Assembly: GCA_032718865.1 (NCBI GenBank)
Contig: JALUTQ010000039.1
Span: 806,001-870,000 of the forward strand
Source of the DNA: Tilletia caries
Taxonomy: Eukaryota > Basidiomycota > Exobasidiomycetes > Tilletiales > Tilletiaceae
Length of the DNA stretch: 64,000 bases
Direction: 5' to 3'
This document shows positions 36,223-48,421 of this stretch, piece after piece. The translations under genes were made by a program, and so were the position numbers. Each line of letters begins with the position of its first letter. Within the stretch, counting starts at the first letter, position 1. The notes under the pieces are model-generated. The model was not told where the DNA came from and searched no databases. It saw only the letters and a list, made by a program, of their open reading frames with translations.

Positions 36223-38061
36223 TCAAATCCACCAGGTGAAAGGGTTGGCCAGGAACATATCCGTTTGCGGCTTGCGGAACGTGTCGGGAATGACAGTCGT
36301 GTTGGAGCCCATGAACTGCATTGAAGAAAGGCTCTTCGCATCGTACGCCGGCCAGTTGGGCACGCCGTCAGTGTTCGGGTCCCGACGGTAGGCGAACGCG
36401 AGCCAGGCAGCGACCATCATCTTCGAGGTCGACGAGATGTCGTCCGCGGACGCAAATTGGGTGATCGCGTCCTCTGGGGACGAAACGACGAAGGCATCCG
36501 ACGATTCGGGCACCGCACTGTTCAAAGGTGGGTTGGCGAACACGTATGGCACGTCACTGCCATGTCCGATCCCCATCGAGGCTTTCGTAGCGGCACCGCG
36601 CTGTGCGAAGAGGTAGCTCCAACTCGAGCTCTTGATGTTCGAGTTCTGCATCGCACCGTAGAGTTGCATCCGCTTGGGAGCGAGGAAGAGCAGGTCGGTC
36701 ACTACGGCCGCCGCGCGCTTGTACTGGGCACTGAACAGGGGATCCGAAGCGGGCACGCCGAAGAGGTCGGTGCGGAAGGGGCAGCCATCGGCGGGGTCGG
36801 ACGAGTACATGGTAGAGAGCATATCGACGCCAAAGGCAGATGAATTCCCGAATTGCAGGGCCAGGAAGCTCTTGAAGTCGTCATCGGTCTCCACCCTCTG
36901 GCTCCCCCCGGTGAAGGTCCCTTCGTCGAGGGTGGTGCCTGTAATGAAGGGGACGTCGGCGACCTTGCCGCTTGCAAAGGCAAAGCTCGGCGGGAGTGGG
37001 TAGAAGAACGGGTCGATGACGGGTACGAAGGCGTTGACCCAATTGCTGATAACTGACTTTTGGGCCGTGTTCAACGCGGAGGCATCCATCGATTGCAGAC
37101 AGGCCAGGTCAGGACAGTTGGCCGAGGCCAAGAGGTCGGTGTAGATCTGCTGAGGCCGGACGTCGCCAGGGTAATACCGAGCATAATTGGCCGCACTCCC
37201 GCTCTGCATGATCGCGCCAGAGAACAAGCCTCCCAATTTACCACCGTTGGCGATCATCTGCGCACTCACGCTCGCCGCACCAGCCGACTGTCCAAAAGCA
37301 GTAACCCGGCCCGGGTCCCCACCAAAGTACCCAATATATTTCTGGACCCAGCGCAGAGCTTGACGCTGGTCGTAGAGGCCTGCGTTCAGGTCGACGCCGC
37401 CGGTTTTGGAAGCTGCGGCTGCTTCTTGACCGCCGATGAAGCCGAAGACGCCGACCCGGTACTGGATCGAGACGAAGATGACGGGTTGGTTTGAGGCGAT
37501 GGAGGCATCGATTAGGGCCGTGGCGTTGTTCGAATTCAGGATCGACGATCCTATTTGCCACCCGCCACCGAAAATCTGCAAGCTCTTCGTCGTCAGAAAG
37601 GAGGGGGCGACAAGAAAGGTATTTGTATCATTTCTGCGAAAATCACTCACCCATACCATGACCGGAAGCTTCGAAGAGCTCGTGGCAGACGCGGGCTTGT
37701 AGACATTCAGAGTGAGACAATCCTCATCCAAGACCGGGGCCTTGTAGCTGTAAGCGTTCTGCCAGCATACATGGCCCGTCTTCGTCGCATCCCGCACCCC
37801 ATCGCCCGTGTAAGCCTCAATCGGCTGAGGCTGCTTGAAGCGATTGGAACCCGTGGGAGGCTGGGCGAATGGAATCCCGTAATATTGTTCCTGATCGCCG
37901 ACGACGTTTCCGACAAAGGTGCCTTGGTCACCGACGGAGACGGAGGCGGTATCTCTTCTTTGGAGACGGCGTGGGTGGGACTTGCTGTTCGTTGGTGACG
38001 CTAGGACGAGGCTGGTGAGGGTCAGAGCCCAGGTGAAGGTGGCGCTCCAGTTGCCCCGCAT
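36223..38061 (-). CDS. Secreted type-B carboxylesterase/lipase
   Basis: Exons 38061-37651 and 37575-36223 give 587 aa. The 75-nt intron is in frame without a stop, but removing it restores the oxyanion-hole motif (VMVW then IFGGGWQIGS), so it is very likely spliced. Residues 1-22 form a signal peptide (ATFTWALTLTSLVLA). Seen: EDCLTLNVY, the nucleophile elbow FGQSAGAASV (Ser), TLDEGTF (acidic residue) and GHGSDVPYVF (His), the full catalytic triad of the carboxylesterase type-B family. The protein is probably exported and hydrolyses esters. The substrate cannot be told from sequence. The longer in-frame extension to 38289 is low-complexity and is not favoured as the start. Confidence 0.92.
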   Translation of the reverse strand: MRGNWSATFTWALTLTSLVLASPTNSKSHPRRLQRRDTASVSVGDQGTFVGNVVGDQEQYYGIPFAQPPTGSNRFKQPQPIEAYTGDGVRDATKTGHVCWQNAYSYKAPVLDEDCLTLNVYKPASATSSSKLPVMVWVSDFRRNDTNTFLVAPSFLTTKSLQIFGGGWQIGSSILNSNNATALIDASIASNQPVIFVSIQYRVGVFGFIGGQEAAAASKTGGVDLNAGLYDQRQALRWVQKYIGYFGGDPGRVTAFGQSAGAASVSAQMIANGGKLGGLFSGAIMQSGSAANYARYYPGDVRPQQIYTDLLASANCPDLACLQSMDASALNTAQKSVISNWVNAFVPVIDPFFYPLPPSFAFASGKVADVPFITGTTLDEGTFTGGSQRVETDDDFKSFLALQFGNSSAFGVDMLSTMYSSDPADGCPFRTDLFGVPASDPLFSAQYKRAAAVVTDLLFLAPKRMQLYGAMQNSNIKSSSWSYLFAQRGAATKASMGIGHGSDVPYVFANPPLNSAVPESSDAFVVSSPEDAITQFASADDISSTSKMMVAAWLAFAYRRDPNTDGVPNWPAYDAKSLSSMQFMGSNTTVIPDTFRKPQTDMFLANPFTWWI

Positions 38062-38919
38062 GGTTTCTCTAGAGGAAGCCGGAGAACGCGTAACGAGGTC
38101 GGGACGGGAGCGAGAAGGGGCAGGAAGGAAGGCGAGGTCAAGGGAGCAGGGAGCAGGGAGCAGGAAGCAGCAGGCTGGCGGAGAGAGCAAGAGAAGGTGA
38201 GCAATTACATGGATTTTTTTGTGCCCGTCGGCGGCGTCTTGGTACGTCATGTTTACGAACGTTCCGCCCAGCGCCCTTCTTGCCTCCATCAGGACTCAGG
38301 AGAATCGCATCACCAAACTCACCTGTCAGTGGCTCGGAGCGGTACTATCGCGAGCAGAGGGAACGGCGTCGTCGAGGCTGGGAAGGGAAGAGGTGACCGG
38401 ACGGAGGGAATCAATAATCAATAATGCTGAGGTGGTCCAGGTGATGAAATATGAAACCCCCCGTCTATAAAACCGCCGCGCCACTGACTTGGTTCCGCAG
38501 TTTCCCTCCTCGGCGTTGACTGCGTCGACGATCATGTGATCTTGTGCACCAAGTGGATCAGTAATGATACACGTGCATAGGAAGACCCTAATGGGGTCTC
38601 GGTCAGCTGAGGTCCAATTTTGGACAGGCCGGAAGGGGAGGATGGGATGGGACCAGCAACTGACAGAGTTGCTCCCCCCTTACCCTCATAACCCCAATCA
38701 AGGGCGGGATGGGATGGGAGAAGAAAGAAGTATCAAATGGATACGATGGCTGCGATTCGCAAGCTGTCGGTGAGGCAGGTGATGGTGAGCAAGGTGAGCG
38801 ATGTGCTCAACTTTTCATCCACCTGACCGCGTGACGCGACGCGCGTCACGCTTATCGGTCCGACAGCACATTTTCGCGTACTCGCAGCCGAGGACGCACG
38901 ACAGCCGCACAAGGAGGAG
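38062..38919. other. Esterase upstream region, no gene
   Basis: A TATA-like TATAAAAC on the plus strand at 38466-38473 has no gene behind it. No supported ORF. The interval leads into the tRNA-like element copy 2. Confidence 0.45.
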
Positions 38920-39412
38920 GGCCTTGTTTCCCCGAAGCGACAAGGCGGCGACAAGCCGCCCCGAACCGGAGGTTCGGCGATTAAGCGCGATCGGGGCGCG
39001 CTCGGGCGCGATTTGACTACTATCTTTAGTACGCTCACGTTGAGCGTGTTCAGATATTGCAATAGATTGAGACAGACATCAACTTTCCCTCATAGTGCAG
39101 CGGTCAGTGATGCAGCTTGCCATTGTACAAGTCTATGGTTAGATTCCCATTTCGATCATTCTTTTTTCCCTTTTTTCCTCTTTTTTCGACTTGGTCGCTA
39201 AGTTAGGATAACAGTCACCATGCGGGTTAGAGTTAGCGCGTAGCGGGCAGGATTAGACATGATTGCAATGGAGACGGACAAGACTGTCCTTTTGGTTGGG
39301 GGGGTTCCGGGGGGCAAAGCCCCCCCGCCGAGCTGGAAGTGGGGTCACGTGTACCAGGGATTGGCACTGTTAAATCGCCGAATCACCGCTCAGGATTCGG
39401 GGAAACAAGGCC
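38920..39412 (+). mobile_element. Short non-autonomous element with tRNA-like core, copy 2
   Basis: The core 39006-39351 is a close copy of 8904-9256, including the tRNA-like part and the G/C-rich inverted repeat near 39299-39327. This copy is bounded by a perfect 17-bp inverted repeat, GGCCTTGTTTCCCCGAA (38920-38936 and, inverted, 39396-39412), plus an inner pair sharing TTCGGCGATT. These outer repeats differ in sequence from those around copy 1, so the ends of the mobile unit are uncertain. No target duplication was recognised. Confidence 0.55.
39086..39167 (+). ncRNA. tRNA-like sequence with Pol III boxes, copy 2
   Basis: A box TAGTGCAGCGG (39093-39103), B box GGTTAGATTCC (39137-39147) and a T6 run (39162-39167). 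Compared with copy 1, the T-arm-like stem changes from AAGG/CCTT to ATGG/CCAT, a compensatory pair of changes. The anticodon-like stem CTTG/CAAG is kept while its loop differs. Confidence 0.5.
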
Positions 39413-39484
39413 GTCCGCAACACTTGTGCGTGGGACAAATCTGGTTGGCGGGCCTCCCGAGCTTGGAGGGCTGTGCAGTACATA

Positions 39485-39740
39485 GTGAGTGTGCACTCCC
39501 ACTGGCCGCCTCACAAACCTCGAAGGCCAGAACCACCATCCTTGGTCTCCATGGCCTCGCTGTCGGTATAAGGATTCAGCGCTCTGCAAACACGAAAGGA
39601 CTGCCTTTCGATCGGCGATCAGCATCGACATCGTTTCTCGAGAGGCTGCTGCGAGGCCGCCTGAACTGACCATTTTCAGCCCAGCCCCAAGAGCAGCAGC
39701 TATCTGAAGGCGAAGTGAGGGTCGGTGGCGTCGATCTCCC
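39485..39740 (-). repeat. Dispersed repeat, partner of 8141-8395
   Basis: Reverse-complement relation to 8141-8395 over about 255 bp with moderate divergence. It lies just downstream of tRNA-like element copy 2. No conserved reading frame. Confidence 0.75.
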
Positions 39741-41812
39741 AGCGTCGTGGCGTGAAGAGGAGGAGATTTGTATCTGTCTTCCTCCACGTCGAGCACGCGC
39801 GATTGACCATCTCCTTCCTTCTCTCCCATGCAAGCAGGCAATTCTTCATTTCTCTGACTCTGTGCGTCGAGACAGCGCGGACAGACACATGGTCAGCACG
39901 GTCCTGCGTTCGGCAAGATGTCCCCTGGATTCCAGGCGCGCACAGCTGACCATGCTCGCATCCACCACGCATTGACGTGTCCTCGTTCTTACCCACACCG
40001 GCCAGCATTCACAAGCATCTCTGACCGCTACATGCTGCTGTCAGATTGATCAGATAGAGCAAACTGACATGGATGTGTCTCATAGATACTCATTGGCCAC
40101 CGCACTCGCCCTTCTCAGCAATAATCTGGCTGAAAGAGTCGATCCAACCATCATCAACCATCATCCTTCCGAGCAATAATGCCTTCCTGATGGCTGACCT
40201 TCGTAGCAATAATGCCTTCCTGATTGCTGATACCCTCAACCCACTGTGTCCTCCTCTCATCATCTCTGTTCCCTCCTCATCAGATCGTACGGAAGCGACT
40301 GATACAGTCCAGTGGCGGGATGCCTCCAGCCCCATCCTGCTCACAACACGACACAGTCAAAGGTTCTGTTTCCGAAGCACCGTCAAAACAGGTCATCCAA
40401 CGTCCGGGAAAAAGGCATAAAAGGAGGGCCCCCAGACGCTGATTCGTCCCCACTTTCCCTTCTCTCCCACAGCACCTTTTCCACTTATCTTTTCCTTTTT
40501 TTCCTCCAGCCTCGTCCGCTACACTCCCCTTCTCTAGTGATCGACCTCCGCCATTCGTCAAGCCTCGCGTCCCTCGACCAACCTCACCTCTCACAAGCCC
40601 AGCCACGTGCCAAGCACGCTCGTTACCCGCCCGCCCCCGACCGCAACACCACAGACATCTTCAACGGCATCCATTACTTCCTCAAAGGCACCGTCGCGTC
40701 TTCGAGGGTGACGGTACGCCGCGAGCTGGAGCTTGGCGTCGGTCGTTGCGGTGCCTTGGGTAGGTAATTGCGGCCGTTGAAGGTGTCTGTGTGGGGGGTT
40801 TGCGGTCGGCGTCCCGGGGTGGGCAAGAGACGAGCGTGGGCAGGGAACGAGCAGTTCTTGGCACGTAATTGGGCCTATGGGTTGCGAAGTTGGCCGAGGG
40901 ACGGGAGGTCTGGTGGGTGACGGCGGTCCATTACCTGAGGAGGGGGAGTGTGGCGGACGAGGTTGGAGGCAGGGGACCATGGCCAAGGGGGGGCTCTTGC
41001 TTCCCTTAGTTCGCTCTTCTCTGTATGATCCACCCGCCGCTGGGCAATTCGGAGCTTGCTCTGATGCGCCCTGGCCCCTATTTTGAGGGTGGTGAAGAGA
41101 AGAGTGGAACCCGTAAGGGGTGAGTTTTCTCGGTTCCCTTACCTTCTTCCACTTCGGACCCTCGTACTGATCACCATGACTTGTCTTCCTCTCCCCTCCC
41201 TTCTCGCTACGACCTCCCTTCGAGTCATTTCGCCCTTCAAACTCTTCTCTTCTTCGACTTCCTCGCCTTCCGATCTCTTCGCCCTCGACCTCATCGCCTT
41301 CCGTTCCGACCTCGTTCTCACAACCTCACCGTCCGACCCCCTCCCCCTCCGACCTCCTCGCCTTTCCTCGCCCTCATTCTCGACTTCTTCACCCTCCAAA
41401 CTTCTTCACTCTTCGGCCTCTTCACCTTCCGAACTCATCGCCACATGTCGAGCTCACTCGCTTTCCACCGCTTCCATCACCCCGAGCGACGAACACAACT
41501 CGCGACCATGTCAAAGTGCTCAATCTTTCTTCTCATGTATGTATCTTTGAACCCTACTTTGCAATTCAACTAAGTTTCCCATCAATTCCTCCTTCGTTTG
41601 CCTCAACTGCTCTTGTGCCCGCCGACGACATCCTGTGATCGTTCAACAAACAAACAGACTTCATATTGCAAAGCAGAAGAGCGAAAGGGAACAGACTCGG
41701 GGTCCCAGAGATGCGTCGTAGATCAGCGGTATCCACAGAAAAAGCGGTCATATGTTGCAGCGAAGTCGAAGCCGGGAAGGTACCAAAGACCTTACCCAGG
41801 GTCGATCTTGCC
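39741..41812. other. Gene-poor interval
   Basis: No complete gene supported. A plus-strand stretch near 40630-40690 (TTDIFNGIHYFLKGTV) faintly resembles the start of a BRCT domain and might be an exon of an unresolved gene or relic. From 41180 to 41560 the plus strand is a Ser/Pro/Leu-rich low-complexity frame, probably non-coding pyrimidine-rich DNA. Confidence 0.3.
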
Positions 41813-43308
<1,496 letters not shown>

Positions 43309-43464
43309 TTCGTTTCTGTTCTTCGTCTTCTGTGAGGATGGTCGTCGTGAATGATCAGGACGGGGAAGGTCGGAATCCTGTGAAATGCTGTGCCAGCCGC
43401 TGTGTCTTGTGGCCTGTGCCCTTTGTTTGTTTGTTTCGGCTGAGGGGCCGGGGCGCAATCCGTA

Positions 43465-45006
43465 TGGAACGCCGTTTGCGCCAGACTTCGAGAAATCGAA
43501 GCTGAGCTCGACGACCTCACCACGACCCGTAGAGGCAGCAGCAGCATCATTTACAAGTATATCCACAATCAAACCACAATGGCAACCATCTCAGCAGCTC
43601 TCCTCTGCTCTGGCGTGCGCGCGCTGACTTCTTTTTGATCCGCTTCGTGTGGTGCATGTCGCTCGATTGCTGTTCACTCCTTTATACTGACTATGAACAG
43701 CGATCCTGCCTTTCCATCCCCCACCCACAGCCACTCTTACTCTCTCTCTCACTTCACACAGACTCCTACAGATGATCACATAGCGCGCGCCATCCACGCA
43801 AAGGCATACGTACTTGGACGACTCCCTACGGCCTACAAGTCCTCCAACCCCCTCACAAGCAGCAATCTCCGCAGTCGCAAGCCGATGCTGGATGTCATCG
43901 TCGCTTTCCTCTTTCTTCTTCTTCATTCCTTGAGCCAGCGCGCCATCTACCTCGTATGGCAGATCGGAATCAAGCACACGACTCGGCGACCATGCATTCA
44001 AGGACGAGGTGGTAAGTCAGTTCTCCTTCCTTTGTACCGCAAGTCGCAATCCACCCCATCCGCCTCTACCAGCAGCTGATCATCACCCCCATGGCCAAGC
44101 ACGGACTCTCCCTGTATGCCTCCATGCGCCGCCCATTGTGCACAGCCGCTCACTTGTTGCCATAGAACTCTGCTGCTGCTCCTTGACCTCAATGAATGCT
44201 CTCGTCTTGAACTCAATGCCGGCTGCTTATGTAATCGCATCAGGTTGGAAGGTTGGCATTATCAGTTCATGGTCCAGCTAAGGGGGCATATCAGAACGCT
44301 GTACTGATCAGCACCCAGCGTTCATGAGCGTGAGCGCACTAGCTGAGCGCATTGTAGGCGGTCATAGATTGCGGTAGCGCCTCCGAGAGAGACAAAGGGG
44401 GTTCCTGAGCCGGGAAGAGGACCGCGAGCCGCGACAGAGAAGCGCATCAACACACCGTCCGAGGGTGAGAAGGGGAGCACCGAATGAGAGGGACGAGGAG
44501 GAAAGAGCAGCGCAGCAGAGAACGAGAAGGGTGCGCAAGAGAGGAAAGCATCTGTGGGAAGTGAACGAGAGAGTGGAGTAGCGGCGAGTCATCAGCTGCT
44601 GCATGAAGCTCCTCCGATCCAGCAATAGAGCATGAACTCACCATCTAGTTGCACGCGCACAGGCAGCAGGGCCGTCCGCTCACCGTATTGGCATGTCCCT
44701 GTGTCTGTGATGTGGGATCTGAAGGAAGTGTGAGCTGCAGGAGTGTGGTGACTGGTAAGGGAAACAAACAGAACGCTGCTAGAGGTCAGCGGTCAAGAGT
44801 GAGTCACCACACAAGCGTAGGAGAAAGAGCGCCATCAGCGCAGCTGTTACCAGCAGTGAGAAGCCGAACTGTTTTCATAATGGCCAGGCGTGAAATTTGG
44901 GGTCAGGGAGGCGATGGAAGCCACGGACGAGTCGTGGTGAGGTGGTCGTGTCCAGCTTCAGTTTTCGATTTTCGATTTCTCGAAGTCTGGCGCAAACGGC
45001 GTTCCA
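43465..45006. mobile_element. TA-flanked inverted-repeat element B (same terminal family as A)
   Basis: Terminal inverted repeats of about 65-70 bp (43465-43531 and 44936-45006) begin TGGAACGCCGTTTGCGCCAG. The right one has a small internal TTTCGATT duplication. TA flanks both ends (43463-43464 and 45007-45008). The first 15 bp equal those of element A at 16651. The body (1.5 kb) has no recognisable transposase. It fills the space between the PEF gene and the Rho gene and probably carries or replaces part of both promoters. Confidence 0.75.
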
Positions 45007-45320
45007 TAAATCCGTGGCTTCACTCACGTGACACGACGCGCTCCCGCCTCACGGTCCCAAAACGGGTGGACAGTGCCGATCAAGATCGCGTAGAACAACA
45101 CTCATCACAGCCAGCTTTACTCTCCGACTGCAGCGAGCGGACTGTTGTTACATACTACATACAGTCTCCACTCTGCTGCTGTCCTCAAGAGAGCCCATCG
45201 CCCGCCTACATCCTTACGGGTCCACCTCAAAGCACCTTGCCTCATTTCTGCGCAACCTCCCATTCCACATTCGGCTTCCAATCCCTCCGGTTCTCCTTGC
45301 TACCTCCGCGTTCCCTCCTG

Positions 45321-46214
45321 ATGGCAGAATTCCAACATATCGACGCCAAGAAGAAGGTGAGTTAATCCAGCCTATCTCCCGTGAAGTCTCGTCCGGTAGC
45401 CCCCCGCTCACGGCCCCGTCTGCCTTCCCCCCTTTCGCTTGGCAGCTCGTCGTTGTTGGAGACGGCGGCTGCGGCAAGACATGTCTCCTCATCGTCTACA
45501 GCGAACAAAGATTTCCAGAAGACTACGTGCCGACGGTATTCGAGAACTACGTGAGTTTCTCACTCCTCTCCGTCACGAGGGGCCACTCTTAATATGCAAG
45601 CCGACCCCACGCTCTATTACCTCTGTCAGGTGCCAAAAGTCCAATATCAAGGGAAGGTGGTAGAACTCGCACTATGGGACACGGCAGGACAGGAGGAATA
45701 CGACAGACTACGACCGCTGAGCTATCCGGAGACAGACGTGATCCTCATTTGCTTCGCCATCGACTACCCTGTCAGTCTGGCCAACGTACAAGATAAGGTA
45801 AGCATCTGGCGTCGCCCATTCGCCTCCCCACAGTCCCTTGGGGCAAACGAAACCGTCACTCATTTCCCAATCCTCTTGCTTTTTCCTTCCCCCTGCCCCC
45901 ATTCGCAGTGGTATCCAGAAGTCAATCACTTCTGCGAAGGCGTTCCGATCCTGCTCGTCGGTACCAAAACCGACCTACGCGAAGACGCCCACTCGATAGC
46001 CATGCTCGCCGCCCAGGGCACCCGACCCATCTCCGCCGAACAAGGCGCAGCCGTAGCTCGCGAAATCGGAGCGGCGAAGTACGTGGAATGCAGCTCGAAG
46101 TACAACCGGGGGGTCAAGGAGGTCTTCGAGACGGCGCTGAAGGAGGCTTTTAAGCCGAGGTGGAGACGGAGACGGCAGGGGCAGGGGTCGTCGAAGAAGT
46201 GTGCCATTCTATGA
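45321..46214 (+). CDS. Rho-family small GTPase
   Basis: Exons 45321-45356, 45446-45550, 45630-45797 and 45909-46214 give 204 aa. Seen: P-loop [10 protein letters not shown], effector region [25 protein letters not shown], the Rho-type TKTDLRED and the [10 protein letters not shown] motif, then a polybasic stretch (RWRRRR) and the C-terminal CAIL, a CAAX box predicting geranylgeranylation. Layout fits Rho1/Rho2-class proteins that act at the plasma membrane in cell-wall and actin control. The P-loop Gly-Gly instead of the usual Gly-Ala is a minor variation. The subfamily cannot be fixed by eye. Confidence 0.93.
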
Positions 46215-46854
46215 CGGATGAGAGCTTGGACTGGAGCGAAGTGGAAGAGTTGGGGGGAGACTAGGCGGGCAAAGAGGATTTGGGAGTCTCAGTCAGAGAG
46301 CGGAGTATGGACGAGCCGCCTTCCTCCTTGCACCACACGCACGATGGCAAACTCGAGCAGGCTCAGTACCTACCTTCAAACTCGCCCGGTGCATATAGCG
46401 GCATGCCCCTCTAATCCTTCTGCATGCTCCCCCAATACGGGCTCCTTCCTCCTTCCTCCTCTTCCGGTATTCCCCGTCCACAGCATTCGTGCATTCACTC
46501 CTCTTCGGTTCTCTGTCCTTCATTTCGATTCTCTTTCCGCACTTCTGTCTGTTCCTTGTGTATCTTACCTTGTTCAGTTCACTACTCACACTCCCATCGA
46601 TCTTCACGCATTCAGCATTTCGCACCTAAGCTCTTTTCTGTCCCCTTCCTCGATTCGAGCTGAGAATACTGCCAGACATGGAGCGTGGAGCAAGAGAGTG
46701 AAGAACAAGGGGACAGAGGGAGAAATTGAGATTGAGAGACCGAAAGAAAGATCATTGTTCGTTACAATTCCGTGAGAAGCGTTCCGCCTGAGCTTGGAGC
46801 TCGGGTTTGCAATGGCTGTTGCTTGTTCCGCGCGAAGGAAGATGTGTCTCGCGC
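46215..46854. other. Intergenic between converging genes
   Basis: No gene supported. Pyrimidine-rich plus strand; chance ORFs only. Confidence 0.5.
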
Positions 46855-47497
46855 TCAGAGGGCGAGGACCGCAGCGAGAAGGCCAGCCACACCGGTCAGG
46901 GCGAGCGAGACGGGCATGTCAAAGGAGAGCGTGGGGGATCCGCCGCTGTTGGAACCCTTGGAGCTGCTGCTGGTTGCCGACGCGCTCGAAGACGAGCCTG
47001 TGGGCTTGGTGAATCCGCTGGCAGAGGCCGAGCTGAGGGCCGCGAAGGCGGTGGAGAAGACGGCGTCGAGGGAGGAGCGCTGGACACTGATGAGCGAGGA
47101 GGGGGCTCCGGCCGAGGCGGCTTGGTCCAGGGCGGACGTGGCCTGGGCGTAGTCTACGGATTAGGGAGGGGGCAGCAGAATAATGGGTTCAGTTAGGAAA
47201 AACGAAGGACTTACGAATGGAAGGCATTTGAATGGACTTTATTTCCGACCCTTATTTTGATGTTTATTACTCACAAGAGCTCAGGACCTGGGGGTCATCG
47301 GAGAACTGGCTGAAGTCGGTAGGGAGTGCTGCGAGAGGGGCGAAAAATGTGAGTTAGGATTCGCCTCAGCATGCTTCTTGGTATCCAGTTCACTCACCCT
47401 GACGCTTGACGGCAGCGGGAGTGGCGCGAGCGATGGGCTCCGCGACGGCCATGGAGGCGGAGAGGGCGAGAATAGCGGCGGCACCGATGAACTTCAT
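46855..47497 (-). CDS. Small Ser/Ala-rich GPI-anchored-type protein, paralog A
   Basis: Exons 47497-47398, 47328-47275 and 47153-46855 give 150 aa. Signal peptide MKFIGAAAILALSASMAVA is followed by a Kex2-like KRQ site, a short charged segment, a helix (YAQATSALDQAASA), a Ser-rich linker and a hydrophobic tail (MPVSLALTGVAGLLAAVLAL) suited to GPI attachment. Intron positions and both ends match paralog B at 54104-54839. A TATA box at 47627-47634 lies about 130 bp upstream. Probably a cell-surface protein of unknown role. Confidence 0.8.
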
Positions 47498-47626
47498 GAT
47501 TGCTGATTTGGGTGGGGGGTGGGTTGCGTTACAAAATGCTGAAGAAGGGTGACGGCGGAGGAACGATTGCAAGTCAAGAGGAAGTGAGCAAGGTTGAAGC
47601 GTTGAAGAGGGGGACGATTTGAGGTC

Positions 47627-47634
47627 TTTATATA
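47627..47634 (-). promoter_or_regulatory. TATA box of GPI-type paralog A
   Basis: TATATAAA on the minus strand, 130 bp upstream of the ATG at 47497. Confidence 0.6.
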
Positions 47635-48240
47635 GCTGTGTCCCACACACATCAACGTTATTCCAAGCGTCCAAAAATGCAGTGCGGGCCAGTTGGTAGC
47701 CTCTTCCGTGTTCCGCACTTGTGCCCACTGCAGACTTCCAACAAGGAAGTGCTCAAGCAGCGCTCTAGTGCTGAGCGCTGAGCGACGAGCACACCAGCAG
47801 ACCATACCGTGCGTTGAACGTTTGGTTTGTGCGGTAGTCGGGGTGGTAATATAAGACACTGCTGGTCGATGCGATGTTTCAGCATGCTGCGGTGGGGTGC
47901 ACCAAGCGTCCGCAAGTGGCTCCCCACCAGCCTCAATAATCTCTCATCTCACACCGTATCTCATGCTGCGACGGAGCCGAGTCAAGCTGCTTCGCGAGTG
48001 CGAATTGTTCTGTGTTCTTGCTGCGTTCCTGGACGCCAGGAGGCCAATCAGCTCGCTTTCCCGCTGCAAGTTTGCTTGTGCAGTCGCCAGTCCTTGCTTT
48101 CCTGTCCCAGTGCGGCAGGAGACTGGGTTATAACTGTATGTAGGGCTGAGGCGCTGAGGCGCTGAGGCTCGGGAGACGGGAGAAGGGAACGAGACGCCCA
48201 GGCACCGATCGCAACCACCGGTAAGGGCGTGGTTGAAACC
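47635..48240. other. Intergenic, no gene seen
   Basis: Upstream region of paralog A up to the left end of the KDZ element. A short GCTGAGGC repeat lies near 48146-48170. Confidence 0.5.
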
Positions 48241-48327
48241 TTGTAAAATAACCGGGCAGGAGATGGTGTGAAGGGGGCCACGAGATGGCTGAGCAGAGGC
48301 CAAGAGATGGCGAAGAGCCGGGCACTT
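48241..48327 (+). repeat. KDZ left terminal inverted repeat
   Basis: Pairs with 53365-53451 in inverted orientation over 87 bp. The outer 50 bp are best conserved. Confidence 0.8.
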
Positions 48328-48421
48328 CGTGGCATCTGTGATCTGTCACATCACAACAAAGCCACTCACCGAACAGCCATTTCGCGCAGCACACACGCCG
48401 TCCATACGCCAGAAAGACAAG

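Noticed and set aside
40312..40767. 151-codon ORF with a faint BRCT-like end
   Set aside because: Similarity covers fewer than 20 residues and no neighbouring exon could be linked.
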